DNA of 64,000 bases from JBBTCX01 sp964494205 (GTDB lineage Bacteria > Planctomycetota > Phycisphaerae > UBA1845): positions 1 to 64,000 of the forward strand of contig CAZBRD010000007.1 in NCBI GenBank assembly GCA_964494205.1, in the 5' to 3' direction. The translations under genes and the position numbers were made by a program. This document shows, in pieces, positions 34,664 to 43,836 of this stretch. The first letter of the stretch is position 1. Each line of letters begins with the position of its first letter. The notes under the pieces are model-generated. The model was not told the origin of the DNA and made no database searches. It worked only from the letters and a program-made list of their open reading frames with translations.

Positions 34664-35503
34664 CTAACTAAGATTCTCTCGGACCTTCTCGTAATCCACC
34701 GGGCGCTTCTCGTTAAATGCCGCGATCCCTTCCTTCGTTTCGAACGTGAGGTTGTTCAGTGATAGCCAATCGCGGGCGTGGCCGACCGTCATATGCCACG
34801 AGAAATCTCGCCAGAAATTGAGCTGCTGCTTGGTGTAGCGGATGCAACTCGGGAGCTTGTTGATCAGTTTTTCGCACATGGCATCTACGGCTGCATCGAG
34901 CTGCGATCGCGGAACCACCTGATTGATCAAACCCCATTCGAGCGCCTTAGCAGCCGGTATTTCTTCGCAGAGCATGAGAATCTCGCGGGCACGACGATCG
35001 CCAACGATCAGCGGCAACCACTGCGTAGCTCCTCCCGCCGGCACAGAGCCTCGTGCGGTACCGACCTGACGGATGTAAATGTCGTCCGCCGCGATGGCGA
35101 GGTCGCAGGCCATGTTGAACTCGTTGCCGCCGCCGACAGTCATGCCGTTAAGTCGCGCGACGGTCGGCTTGCCGATGTTGCGAAGCTTGTCGTGTGCGTC
35201 GATGAACGCCCCCATCCATTTCCAATAGGCCTGCGGGTGTCCGACGCAATGCTCCTGCTGCTCCTTCAAATCCGCACCGGTGCAGAAGGCCTTATCGCCC
35301 GCGCCGGTGAGCACAAGCACCGCGATATCGTCATCCCACGAAGCATCCTCAAACGCAGCCGTCATTTCACGCAGCGTTTGAAAATTGAACGCGTTGTAAA
35401 CGTCAGGACGATTGATCGTCACCGTCGCGCGATGATTCGCTTTCGTGTAGAGGATGGACTGAAAATTGAGCACGCTAGCGGGTTTGGCTTCCGGAAAGTT
35501 CAT
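34664..35503 (-). CDS. Crotonase-family (enoyl-CoA hydratase/MenB-like) enzyme
   Basis: Protein of 279 residues with the crotonase fold. The oxyanion-hole segments are GAGDKAFCTGADL and GMTVGGGNEFNMACDLAIA; the Glu of GGGNEF corresponds to one catalytic Glu of enoyl-CoA hydratase. The second one (in PEINLG) is missing: the aligned region reads QVGTARGSVPAGGATQ, like MenB and ring-hydrolase members. So a simple hydratase activity is doubtful; hydrolysis, isomerisation or Dieckmann-type chemistry is possible. The gene is downstream of the EthD-type gene. Confidence 0.8.
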   Translation of the reverse strand: MNFPEAKPASVLNFQSILYTKANHRATVTINRPDVYNAFNFQTLREMTAAFEDASWDDDIAVLVLTGAGDKAFCTGADLKEQQEHCVGHPQAYWKWMGAFIDAHDKLRNIGKPTVARLNGMTVGGGNEFNMACDLAIAADDIYIRQVGTARGSVPAGGATQWLPLIVGDRRAREILMLCEEIPAAKALEWGLINQVVPRSQLDAAVDAMCEKLINKLPSCIRYTKQQLNFWRDFSWHMTVGHARDWLSLNNLTFETKEGIAAFNEKRPVDYEKVRENLS

Positions 35504-35640
35504 AGCACTCTTTCAGAGTCCCGAGCGCAAGCTCGGGGGAATAAAGGAAAATTCTGGCGCGTTAGTTCCAAATCAAACGTAGCGACATTTTCGCCAACAA
35601 CCCTTTACTCGCGCAAAGGGCTCAGCTCATTGGCGCCTCG

Positions 35641-35940
35641 CTACTGCACTTCCGCAAAAATCATCGTGATCAAATCCCCCGCGAAGCTCATCACGTCCTT
35701 GCCGGCGGCCTTGCCTTCGGGGCTGCCGAGCGCGGCGTTCAGCGCGTCCTTGTTGTCGAACCACATCTCAGCCTGGAGGTAAAACCTCGGTTCGCCGCCG
35801 GGCGCGCCGTAGCATTTAGCCACTTCCATCTTCCGTAAGCCGGGCATTTTGGCCGCCAGCGGCGAGTGGGTCTCGAAATAGTATTTGTCAAAAGCAGCCG
35901 TGTCATTGGGCTTCTTGTACAGTGCAATTAACTTAACCAT
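35641..35940 (-). CDS. EthD-family small protein
   Basis: Protein of 99 residues, the normal size for the ferredoxin-like EthD family: VKLIALYKKPNDTAAFDKYY, THSPLAAKMPGLRKMEV and the C-terminal AGDLITMIFAEVQ. These proteins often support degradation of aromatic compounds or ethers, though their reaction is not settled. AGGAG is placed before ATG 35940. The crotonase-type gene follows after 137 bases, suggesting a shared acyl-CoA pathway. Confidence 0.88.
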   Translation of the reverse strand: MVKLIALYKKPNDTAAFDKYYFETHSPLAAKMPGLRKMEVAKCYGAPGGEPRFYLQAEMWFDNKDALNAALGSPEGKAAGKDVMSFAGDLITMIFAEVQ

Positions 35941-35967
35941 AAGTGCTCCTTTTCATCATCTGTTGAT

Positions 35968-35988
35968 GGCGGTTGGAACCCGCCCTAC
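35968..35988. repeat. Family B palindrome upstream of EthD gene
   Basis: GGCGGTTGGAACCCGCC followed by CTAC. On the minus strand this reads GTAGGGCGGGTTCCAACC, nearly the same as the kynU-stop element (GTAAGGCGGGTTCCACC). The flanking TGTTGATGG also recurs next to the kynU copy, so the repeated unit is longer than the palindrome. It lies in the 5' leader of the leftward EthD gene. Confidence 0.55.
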
Positions 35989-36215
35989 TCGATTCGGATC
36001 AATGGCAAAACTTGGCGATCCGGGGCGCCGCACCTGCCATCGCGGCGCAGTCCGCTGCGACGCCTGCCGCAACCGGCAAATCATGTCGCCCTTTGGCCCG
36101 TGGAGCGTAACGCAATTGCGGAAAGTCGCCAATCGAGTAGACGCCGTTCCCCCGTGCCCTCGGCAGGCACAGCGTCGCCCGTCCGGGTTTGGTCCCGGTT
36201 GTTCAAGTCGATACA

Positions 36216-37397
36216 ATGGCCACGATCAGTCCTCGGGGGGAAATCCGGTTGTATATCAGACCGATAATCAGAAGATTTCGAGCAATCACGCGACCCTTCG
36301 GGCAAGCGCTCGCGCGAAGCTCACGGAAGTGGAGTTTCCGCACACTCATATCGCTTCGATCTTCGGTTGCCTCCGCGTGGGTTCTCGCATGGACTACAAT
36401 GCTAATGGCACCAGCAATCGTGCTGGGGCAAGGCCAAACTCTCTTTTTTGAGAATTTTGAAACCGGCGGGCCGGGCTGGACCTACGACAACGCCAACCAC
36501 GGCCAATGGCACATTGCTCCAAATGGGGAGTGTCTGTCGATCACGAAGATGGCAGCCTATAACCGCGGCCCGACCGCCTGCAACTACTCGCTCGGAACCA
36601 GTGGAAACAGCGGCATCCTGTTCTCACCATCATTTACGTTGACGGGCTTGCCGCCGCACACGATCAAGCTCGACTACATTCGAGCGGCGGCGATACAGGC
36701 AGCCACCTGCCTGAATGTCGTGATCGCCGAATGCGGTCAAATCGCGCCGGTTGGTTGCTTCAACGGAAACCTGGTAGGCCTGCGATCCATCGAATGGAAC
36801 ATTCCCGCCGGCTACCAAGATCGACACGTGGTCCTCGCATTCTATTTCAACACACTTCCCGGCGGCACCAACAATCCCGGTTTCTATGTTGACAATATCG
36901 AAGTGACCAACAGCGGCATTTTTGGCGACTTCGACGGTGACCTCGACGTGGACATCAACGACTTCAACACAATGTTGGATTGTTACACCGGTCCGCCTGT
37001 CCCTTATGCGCACTGCCTGTCGCCCGAATGCGCGGTCGGCATTTTTGGCAATGACAGCCCCGGTTCGGGCGAAACCTGCGGCGATGAATTCTGTCCTCCT
37101 CCGCTGCGCTGCAGTGCCATCGACTGTCACACCTGGGATGCGTTCCAGTCAGCCTGGACCGGACCGGGCCCTCTGCCGGAGTTCCCGCTGTGCAATCAGT
37201 ACGGCGACGTAAACCGCGATGGGCTGGTCGGCATCGACGACATCCTGTGCATGCTCGCCTGCTTCGGCGGCAGCTTCACCTGCGCAGGCGACATCTCGAA
37301 CGCTGACATTTCGCCCTGCGGTGGTGACGGGATCGTGAACCTTGACGATAGCCTCGCGATTCTTGCTGCATTCACTGGACAGATAGATTGCCAGTAA
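36216..37397 (+). CDS. Secreted dockerin-repeat exoprotein
   Basis: About 393 residues from ATG 36216; the start is uncertain because no good ribosome site precedes it, and TTG 36249 (after GGGGGAAA) is an alternative. A hydrophobic segment (WVLAWTTMLMAPAIVLGQGQ) is the signal sequence. Residues about 75-225 form a jelly-roll/MAM-like domain (FENFETGGPGWTYDNA, NPGFYVDNIEV). Then come dockerin-type elements: GDFDGDLDVDINDFNTML, HTWDAFQSAWTGPGP, GDVNRDGLVGIDDILCMLAC and GGDGIVNLDDSLAILAAF. The last pair contains cysteines and matches the N-terminal module of the sugar-dehydrogenase exoprotein. No enzyme domain is seen. Confidence 0.8.
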   Translation: MATISPRGEIRLYIRPIIRRFRAITRPFGQALARSSRKWSFRTLISLRSSVASAWVLAWTTMLMAPAIVLGQGQTLFFENFETGGPGWTYDNANHGQWHIAPNGECLSITKMAAYNRGPTACNYSLGTSGNSGILFSPSFTLTGLPPHTIKLDYIRAAAIQAATCLNVVIAECGQIAPVGCFNGNLVGLRSIEWNIPAGYQDRHVVLAFYFNTLPGGTNNPGFYVDNIEVTNSGIFGDFDGDLDVDINDFNTMLDCYTGPPVPYAHCLSPECAVGIFGNDSPGSGETCGDEFCPPPLRCSAIDCHTWDAFQSAWTGPGPLPEFPLCNQYGDVNRDGLVGIDDILCMLACFGGSFTCAGDISNADISPCGGDGIVNLDDSLAILAAFTGQIDCQ

Positions 37398-37457
37398 AAG
37401 TCTCTCATCGTTTGATCAGGTCCAATTTGAACAACGATCCACAGGCTCGATTCTCAC

Positions 37458-40400
37458 CTAGCCGGAAGTCGTTGGCGACGACGCTGTAGTTTCCGCTCGA
37501 AGTCGCTGGTAAAGGAACGAGGCGAGAATGAGCAGCAGACCGACCACCATGAACGAGATTACCCGATAGACCATGTCGAGACGCGACATGTCGACGAGAA
37601 AAACTTTGCCGATCGTCATTGTGAACAGGCCGATTCCCGCATAGCGCGTGACGGAGATGTTCCGCGCGAAACCAATGATCAACATGCTGATGGCCGCAAA
37701 GCTCCAATAGCATGAAATCGCCACGTGCATCGCCAGGTTGGAGTCCTTGAAGCTGGTCCCCCACGGCTCAAACCGAAACACACGGACGATCTCAAACGTC
37801 GGTACCCATGTAGCGAGAATGGCACAGCTTACAATCAGAGAGCTAGCAACCGTGGGCCAATTCACAAACTTTGACTCCGACTTGATCCAGCGCTTGGTTG
37901 ACCAGTAGGCGATGAGCACGCAGGCAATCGACCCCGTGCCAACGATAAACGTGCGATTTGTTGCGATTCCAGTCAGGTCACTCCACGCGCCATTGGCGGC
38001 CGCGAACAGCGTATCGACGCTGACTAATTTAGCGGCGGCGAGAAACGTTAGAATCAGTGCATAGATCGCCAGCTCCACATGCTTTCGCCGTGCGATAAAC
38101 CAAAGTGCGATCGCGTTGATCGACCACGTTGCGGTCACCATCACACCCACAGCCAGATCCGGCCTTTCGAAAAGTGATCGAATCGAAGCTTCGAATCGAA
38201 ACGAGCGCAAGACCTCGAATGTCGCCAACCACGTGACCAGCGCGGCTGCAACCACCATCGCGGTTCGACTGAGTGTTCGCCATCGAATTTCCTGTTCATC
38301 CGCTTCCGCGAGTTTTCGTGCAGTCATGTAAGCGATTAATATGCAACCAACGACAGCCAGCCCTACGAGAAAGGTTCTGTTGATGCAGATTCCCGCCAGG
38401 TCGCGCCAGTGATTGCTCTGGGCGAAAACAAACGTGTCGGCAAATGTGAGACGAACCACAGAAAGCGTCGTGAGTACCGCGGCCGACACAGCCAGTTCTT
38501 TGCGATTGGGCCTGCTGATAATCCACAGCGTCGTGGCAATAATTGTCCATGTGAGCGTCAGGAAAATCCCGTTCGCCAGATGCGGCGATTGGAAGGACGA
38601 GCGAACATACTCCTCAAATCGAAAGACGCGAAGCACTTCGAAGGTAGCCGTCCACGAGATCACGAGCACCACAGCCACGTTGATGGCGGCAGCCCACTCG
38701 ACGCCCCAATACTCCTTTACTTTCGCAGACAGATGATTCAGCGATCGGGTTTTCAGCAGTATCAAAAGTCCAACTATCACAAGTCCGCACAACACAGCCC
38801 GATTGAAAACGATGCCGTGCAAATGCGACCATGCGCCGTCGGCGGCTCCTGCCAACGTGTCGACAAGAAGGAATTTCCCAACCGTCAGGAAGGCGAGCGC
38901 GGTCGCAACAAGACTCGCCTGACTGGCCCTCCTTGCAACGAACCACCATAGCACCGCGATAGAAACCCACGCCCACGTCGCGGCATAGCGCTCCCATTGA
39001 TGAGCAAAAATCCCCAACAACAGAAACGTGCCCAACACAACACATGACACAACGATTGGTTGATCTTCGGCCGAAGGCGTGCGGCGAACCGCGAGCACCG
39101 CTGTACACGCGTATGCACAAAGCCCGACGAGCATGAAGCAGAGGATCACCCAGTTCAGCGTGAACTCACCGAACGCAAACAACTCTGCGGCCAACTTTGC
39201 GTCGTTGATTTCATAGATCAGCAAATGACCCACTGCGCCGGCAAGAATGGCCATCGACTTAACTCGCAGCCAGATTTCCGCGTGTCGACGGCAGAACCAA
39301 AGCGTCACCACCGCTTGCACGGACCAACTGATGCTCACCATGTACCGATCAAACTGCAGCGGCGCAGCGAGCGCCAGCATGGCAGCCCCGTCCAGCCACA
39401 ACGAGCGGCGAGCGGGCTCGGCCTCTTCGACCGCGTCCAGTACTTTCCAAGCACAAATCCACTGCACCGCGGCCGTTGCGACAGCGAAAAGCCCCATCCA
39501 TTGAGGCACGGCCTTGTGCAACAGGAAATAAATGCCTGCGAAGAACACAACGTTGTTCGCATGTAGCATGAACCCCGTAAGTCGCGGCACCTCGATGCGC
39601 TTTTGTCGCTGGCTGACGATGAAGTCGCCGTGGAAAAGCAAGTAGAACGTGAAGACAAAGCCCGCTGTTCGCCACATGGCAGTTGGCGAATAGAACTGCG
39701 CATACCATCCACCGAAGAGTGCCAACGTACCGACCCAGACAAGCGGGCGCAACACATCCCAACGGCGAAACCATGCGGTAAACAAGAACCCTACGTTCAT
39801 GGCCAGAACGTAAATGAGTAATGCGACCTGCTGGTCTCGACCGGTGCTGAGCAGCAGCGGCGTACCATATCCGCCAATGACCGCTAGAATCGCCACCGGC
39901 AGCATATTAGCGTGAACGGCTACGCCCGCGCCGATGACTGTAATCACGGTGTATAGGATCGACGCCGTGCTATGCTCGATGAGTCCGTAGTACTTGTGGG
40001 CACCGAAAGCGGACAAGTACAGCACGCCAACGCCGCAACCCAACAACCCAGCCGAAAACGAGCGCATCTTGCGGAACAGGAAATATTCACCGATCCCAAT
40101 GAGCGCGACTCCGAACGCGGCTGCAAGCAGCACACGAGCGGTCTCGTTGATCCAACCCCGATCGATTGAGATCTTCACCAGGAACGCGGCCGCCAGCAGG
40201 AGAATGATCGCACCAATGCGATTGAACCACACGCCGCCTATTCGCAGCTCCAAATCAAGTCGCCTGGCTGACTCTTGTTTTGCGGTTGATTCGCTGGACG
40301 GGGAGACCAACTTCGCAAATGCGGCCACAGCCTGCTCGCGCACGCGCGTAAATGACTCCGCAGGTCCGGCAGAGTCGACCTTGGCTGCCTCTGGGGCGAG

Positions 40401-40748
40401 CTGTCGTCGTCGATTCTCTTCATAGTTTTTCAAGAAGTCGACAACATTTGTCGGAGCAACAGTGGCGTGTTCAGGAACTGACGAAGGCGACTGTACTTCT
40501 TCGACGATCGGCTCCGGCTCTGCGATTTCCTCTTTCAGAACTTCCGGAATTTCTACGGACTGGGTTTCTTGGACTGGGACGACCGGAATCGGAGGTGCGG
40601 CCTCAAGCTCCGCCTTGAGCGCCCCTTCCTTGCGTAGTTCGACCTCCAATGCGGCGATGCGCGATTGAAGCTGTTCCAGGTCGGATTGAAAACCAAACGC
40701 CGCGCGACGCAGCGCCATCAGTTCCCGCTCAACGGAATTGCGGTCCAT
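37458..40748 (-). CDS. DUF2339 giant membrane protein
   Basis: Protein of 1096 residues. An N-terminal coiled coil (LMALRRAAFGFQSDLEQLQS) and a Pro/Glu-rich linker to about 165 precede more than 20 hydrophobic helices, starting IGGVWFNRIGAIILLLAAAF, the DUF2339 signature. The arrangement repeats a unit in the second half (EVLRVFRFEEYVRSS, EVLRSFRFEASIRSL, EIVRVFRFEPWGTS each before a helix block), so the C-terminal half looks internally triplicated. The function of DUF2339 proteins is unknown; they resemble transport or envelope proteins. Monocistronic, divergent from hslU. Confidence 0.85.
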   Translation of the reverse strand: MDRNSVERELMALRRAAFGFQSDLEQLQSRIAALEVELRKEGALKAELEAAPPIPVVPVQETQSVEIPEVLKEEIAEPEPIVEEVQSPSSVPEHATVAPTNVVDFLKNYEENRRRQLAPEAAKVDSAGPAESFTRVREQAVAAFAKLVSPSSESTAKQESARRLDLELRIGGVWFNRIGAIILLLAAAFLVKISIDRGWINETARVLLAAAFGVALIGIGEYFLFRKMRSFSAGLLGCGVGVLYLSAFGAHKYYGLIEHSTASILYTVITVIGAGVAVHANMLPVAILAVIGGYGTPLLLSTGRDQQVALLIYVLAMNVGFLFTAWFRRWDVLRPLVWVGTLALFGGWYAQFYSPTAMWRTAGFVFTFYLLFHGDFIVSQRQKRIEVPRLTGFMLHANNVVFFAGIYFLLHKAVPQWMGLFAVATAAVQWICAWKVLDAVEEAEPARRSLWLDGAAMLALAAPLQFDRYMVSISWSVQAVVTLWFCRRHAEIWLRVKSMAILAGAVGHLLIYEINDAKLAAELFAFGEFTLNWVILCFMLVGLCAYACTAVLAVRRTPSAEDQPIVVSCVVLGTFLLLGIFAHQWERYAATWAWVSIAVLWWFVARRASQASLVATALAFLTVGKFLLVDTLAGAADGAWSHLHGIVFNRAVLCGLVIVGLLILLKTRSLNHLSAKVKEYWGVEWAAAINVAVVLVISWTATFEVLRVFRFEEYVRSSFQSPHLANGIFLTLTWTIIATTLWIISRPNRKELAVSAAVLTTLSVVRLTFADTFVFAQSNHWRDLAGICINRTFLVGLAVVGCILIAYMTARKLAEADEQEIRWRTLSRTAMVVAAALVTWLATFEVLRSFRFEASIRSLFERPDLAVGVMVTATWSINAIALWFIARRKHVELAIYALILTFLAAAKLVSVDTLFAAANGAWSDLTGIATNRTFIVGTGSIACVLIAYWSTKRWIKSESKFVNWPTVASSLIVSCAILATWVPTFEIVRVFRFEPWGTSFKDSNLAMHVAISCYWSFAAISMLIIGFARNISVTRYAGIGLFTMTIGKVFLVDMSRLDMVYRVISFMVVGLLLILASFLYQRLRAETTASSPTTSG

Positions 40749-40996
40749 TCAATCGGCCCTGAGACCTACATTTCAGAAAAGACGCAGATTGGTATTGTCA
40801 TTCTGATCCTTTGTACGCGGCGAATCAAGATAGGTTCGTCAGATTTGATCGCAAATCGTCGCGTAGTGTCAGCCCCGCAAGCCCGCTTTCCGACTTATTA
40901 TTCATCAAAGCAGCGGTTCGCCAGACGTCGACCATCACATTATGATGCCCCCTTTGCTGATACGAATAGACAAGTGATCAAACCCAAGAAGAAACC

Positions 40997-42340
40997 ATGC
41001 AGGAATTGACCCCAGAACAAATCGTCAAGGAACTCGACAAGTACATCATTGGCCAGAACGCGGCCAAGCGGGCGGCGGCCATTGCGTTGCGAAATCGCTG
41101 GCGGCGGCAACAGCTTCCGGTGGATATTCGCGACGAGGTGATGCCCAGCAACATGATTTTGATCGGCACAACCGGCGTGGGCAAAACCGAAATTGCGCGG
41201 CGGCTGGCCAATTTGGTGAACGCTCCGTTCGTCAAAGTCGAAGCCACCAAATACACCGAAGTCGGCTATCACGGTCGCGACGTGGACACGATGGTTCGCG
41301 ACCTCGTCGAGTTTGCAATTCGCATTGTGCGTGACGAGCAAACCGAAGTCGTCCGATCCGAAGCGGAACGACTCACTGAAGAGCAATTGATCGACATTCT
41401 CCTTCCACCCGGCGGCGAGAGCCGAGAAGAAACGGAAGCCAACAACGAAGCGGCTCAGCGGCGCCAGCGCAATCGTGAGAAAATGCGCACACAATTGCGT
41501 GCGGGCGAATTGGACGAACGCCAGGTTGAACTATCCGTCGAAGCCAAGTCCGTTCCCGTCGGCATTATGACTAACGTTGGCTGGGATCAGGTCGACCCCG
41601 ATTTGCAGGGCTTCCTTGAAAAAATAATGCCCACCCCGTCCAAGCGTCGCTCAGTCACCGTCGCCGAGGCTCGCAAGCTGATTTTTCAGGAACAGTGCGA
41701 CAAACTGATCGACCGCGAAAAGGTAACGGACATGGCCATTAAGCGCGCCGAATCGGGCGGCATCATCTTCATCGACGAGATCGACAAACTATGCACTGCC
41801 GATCGAGTACATGGGCCCGATGTATCGAGGCAGGGAGTCCAGCGCGATCTGCTGCCGATCATCGAAGGCTCGACAGTGAACACGCGCTACGGACCGGTAA
41901 AGACTGATCACATACTCTTTGTCGCCGCCGGCGCATTCCTCGGCTGCAAGCCGAGCGACTTAATGCCCGAGCTTCAAGGACGACTGCCGATCCGCGTCGA
42001 ACTTGATGACCTCACGCGCGACGACTTCGTTCGCATTCTCACCGAACCCAAGAACGCCCTCACCAAGCAGCACACCGCCCTAATGGCCACCGAAGGCGTG
42101 CTGGTCGAATTCACCCGCGACGGGATCAACGCCATGGCTGACATCGCCGATCGCGTCAACAAAAACACCGACAACATCGGTGCGAGGCGTCTGACGACAG
42201 TGATCGAAAAGGTGATGGAAGACCTCAGCTTCGACGCCCCCCAACTGCATGGCGAGAACATTCAAATCAACCACGAATACGTCACTAAGCGACTTGCGGC
42301 GATCAGCCAGGACAGCGACCTGAGCCGGTTCATTCTTTAG
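40997..42340 (+). CDS. hslU: ATPase subunit of HslUV protease
   Basis: AAA+ protein of 447 residues (usual about 443). It unfolds substrates and feeds them into HslV. Walker A GTTGVGKT at 57-64, Walker B GIIFIDEIDKL, I-domain at about 110-240, sensor regions NIGARRLTTVIE, and the C-terminal LSRFIL that docks into HslV. The pore loop is GYHGRD (90-95) rather than the common GYVGRD. The peptidase gene hslV, usually directly upstream, is absent: upstream is the divergent DUF2339 gene. HslV must be encoded elsewhere, as the intact docking tail implies. Confidence 0.96.
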   Translation: MQELTPEQIVKELDKYIIGQNAAKRAAAIALRNRWRRQQLPVDIRDEVMPSNMILIGTTGVGKTEIARRLANLVNAPFVKVEATKYTEVGYHGRDVDTMVRDLVEFAIRIVRDEQTEVVRSEAERLTEEQLIDILLPPGGESREETEANNEAAQRRQRNREKMRTQLRAGELDERQVELSVEAKSVPVGIMTNVGWDQVDPDLQGFLEKIMPTPSKRRSVTVAEARKLIFQEQCDKLIDREKVTDMAIKRAESGGIIFIDEIDKLCTADRVHGPDVSRQGVQRDLLPIIEGSTVNTRYGPVKTDHILFVAAGAFLGCKPSDLMPELQGRLPIRVELDDLTRDDFVRILTEPKNALTKQHTALMATEGVLVEFTRDGINAMADIADRVNKNTDNIGARRLTTVIEKVMEDLSFDAPQLHGENIQINHEYVTKRLAAISQDSDLSRFIL

Positions 42341-42596
42341 CGATTCAGAGTCGCTGGCAGTAAGAATTCACAGCGCCTACCTAGTTCATTGCTACCGAAT
42401 GCAATTAATTATCGGACTATAATCTTGCAGCCGGGGGGAGCTGGCGATTTCACATTTTCCACCAAAGCTGGCCTGCGGCTGGCGTCGATTCAAAAACCAA
42501 CGTACAATCGCGGCCCCTGTCGTGGGAGCGACGAAGCCAGAGTGGCTTTGAAGCCTTCGGTGAGGCTGGGCTTTTTGAAAAGGAATCGGAGTTTCT

Positions 42597-42794
42597 GTGA
42601 TCAAAGTAAAGCCAAGGTCAGGTGAGTCCATTCAGCAGGTATTGAAGCGTTTTAAGCGTCTTTGTCAGCGCGAAGGACTAACGCGTGACATGAAGCGTCA
42701 CAGCTACTACGAGAAACCATCAGAGCGAAAGCGACGTCAATCGCGAAAGACCGTACGCAAGCCGGAACTCCCGGCTCCCGGTCCCCGTCGCTAA
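42597..42794 (+). CDS. rpsU: Small ribosomal subunit protein bS21
   Basis: Basic protein of 65 residues: VKPRSGESIQQVLKRFKRLC, then REGLTRDMKRHSYYEKPSER and a tail of Arg/Lys. bS21 sits on the 30S platform near the anti-Shine-Dalgarno helix and affects initiation. The start is GTG 42597 with GGAG upstream. A perfect TATAAT at 42418-42423 could be its promoter -10, though the -35 is poor. A clear intrinsic terminator follows, so it is monocistronic. Confidence 0.93.
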   Translation: MIKVKPRSGESIQQVLKRFKRLCQREGLTRDMKRHSYYEKPSERKRRQSRKTVRKPELPAPGPRR

Positions 42795-42810
42795 ATCGTC
42801 GGACAATGAC

Positions 42811-42850
42811 AAACCGGATGGCCGCTTGAAACGTCGTCCGGTTTTTTCTT
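42811..42850 (+). terminator. Intrinsic terminator of rpsU
   Basis: AAACCGGA (42811-42818) pairs with TCCGGTTT (42837-42844), and the stem runs into a T tract (TTTTTTCTT). It lies 16 bases after the rpsU stop; the clearest Rho-independent terminator in the window. Confidence 0.8.
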
Positions 42851-42959
42851 GCGCAGTGGGCGAATTGTCCGATGATGTAAGCACTGTCGCGATCCGCTTC
42901 GATTATTAGCTGAGGCGACATTTGATGAAGTGCCATCGATTGACACTCGTGAGGGTCGG

Positions 42960-43742
42960 ATGAATCAGAACAAAGTAGCGTTAGTAACCGGCGGATCGCG
43001 CGGTATCGGGCGTGGCATTTGCGTCGAAGTAGCAAAAGCCGGTTACGCCGTCGTGGTCAATTTTCGCGACAACTTCACGGCCGCCCAGGAAACGCAGCAA
43101 CTCGTCGAAGAGTTCGATGTGCCCGCGGACATCTGCCAGGGCGACGTCACCGTACAATCCGACCGCGATCTCATCGTCGACTTTGCGCTGGAGCGATTTG
43201 GCCGAATTGATCTGCTCGTGAACAACGCGGGTATTGCCCAGGCCGAGCGAAAAGACATTCTCGAATACGACGCCGAGAGTTTCGATCAAGTCCTCAACGT
43301 CAACTTGCGGGCACCGTACTTTTTCACGCAGCGCGTCGCGAAAGTGATGATCGATTTGATTTCATCTAAGACGATCGAAACCGCGAACATCGTTAATATC
43401 ACGTCGCTGCGATCGTACACAGCCGCGAAAAACTACGGAGAATACTGCATCAGTAAAGCCGGCTTGAGCATGGCCACCAAGCTGTTCGCCGTGCGCCTGG
43501 CTGAACACGGCATCAACGTGTTCGAAGTAAGTCCGGGTATCATCGAAACAGACATGACGGGCACAAAAGCGACGCGCGACTACTACAACAACAAAATCGC
43601 CTCGGGGTTAGCTCCCATCAATCGCTGGGGCAAAGCAGAGGAAGTCGGACGGGCGGTTGCAGCCATCGCTCGCGGTGATTTCCCCTTCAGTACAGGCTTG
43701 GCACTGCACATCGATGGTGGCTGGCATCTGCGGGAACTGTAA
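42960..43742 (+). CDS. SDR-family 3-oxoacyl-ACP reductase-like oxidoreductase
   Basis: Short-chain dehydrogenase of 260 residues. Nucleotide site TGGSRGIGRGI near residue 10, NNAGIAQ, catalytic Ser in NITSLRSYTAAKNYG and catalytic YxxxK in YCISKAG, then SPGIIETDMTG and the C-terminal STGLALHIDGGWHL. NADP(H) preference is suggested by an Arg after the second strand (VVNFRDN). The substrate is unknown; FabG-like annotation is generic. ATG 42960 follows GAGGG. Confidence 0.88.
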   Translation: MNQNKVALVTGGSRGIGRGICVEVAKAGYAVVVNFRDNFTAAQETQQLVEEFDVPADICQGDVTVQSDRDLIVDFALERFGRIDLLVNNAGIAQAERKDILEYDAESFDQVLNVNLRAPYFFTQRVAKVMIDLISSKTIETANIVNITSLRSYTAAKNYGEYCISKAGLSMATKLFAVRLAEHGINVFEVSPGIIETDMTGTKATRDYYNNKIASGLAPINRWGKAEEVGRAVAAIARGDFPFSTGLALHIDGGWHLREL

Positions 43743-43836
43743 GCTGCTTTGTGTTTCTCTTCTTAATCAGGAAAATTCAAGCGTGCGACATATCGCGAGT
43801 CATTGGCCATAAAGGCAATCATCACAGCACACCATT

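Noticed and set aside
38409..38951. Rightward frame of 180 codons inside the DUF2339 gene
   Set aside because: It is antisense to a coherent membrane protein whose helices continue without break; the peptide is His/Arg/Gln-rich with no pattern.
40941..40946. TATGAT as promoter of hslU
   Set aside because: The -10-like hexamer has no acceptable -35 at 16-18 bases, so it cannot be supported.
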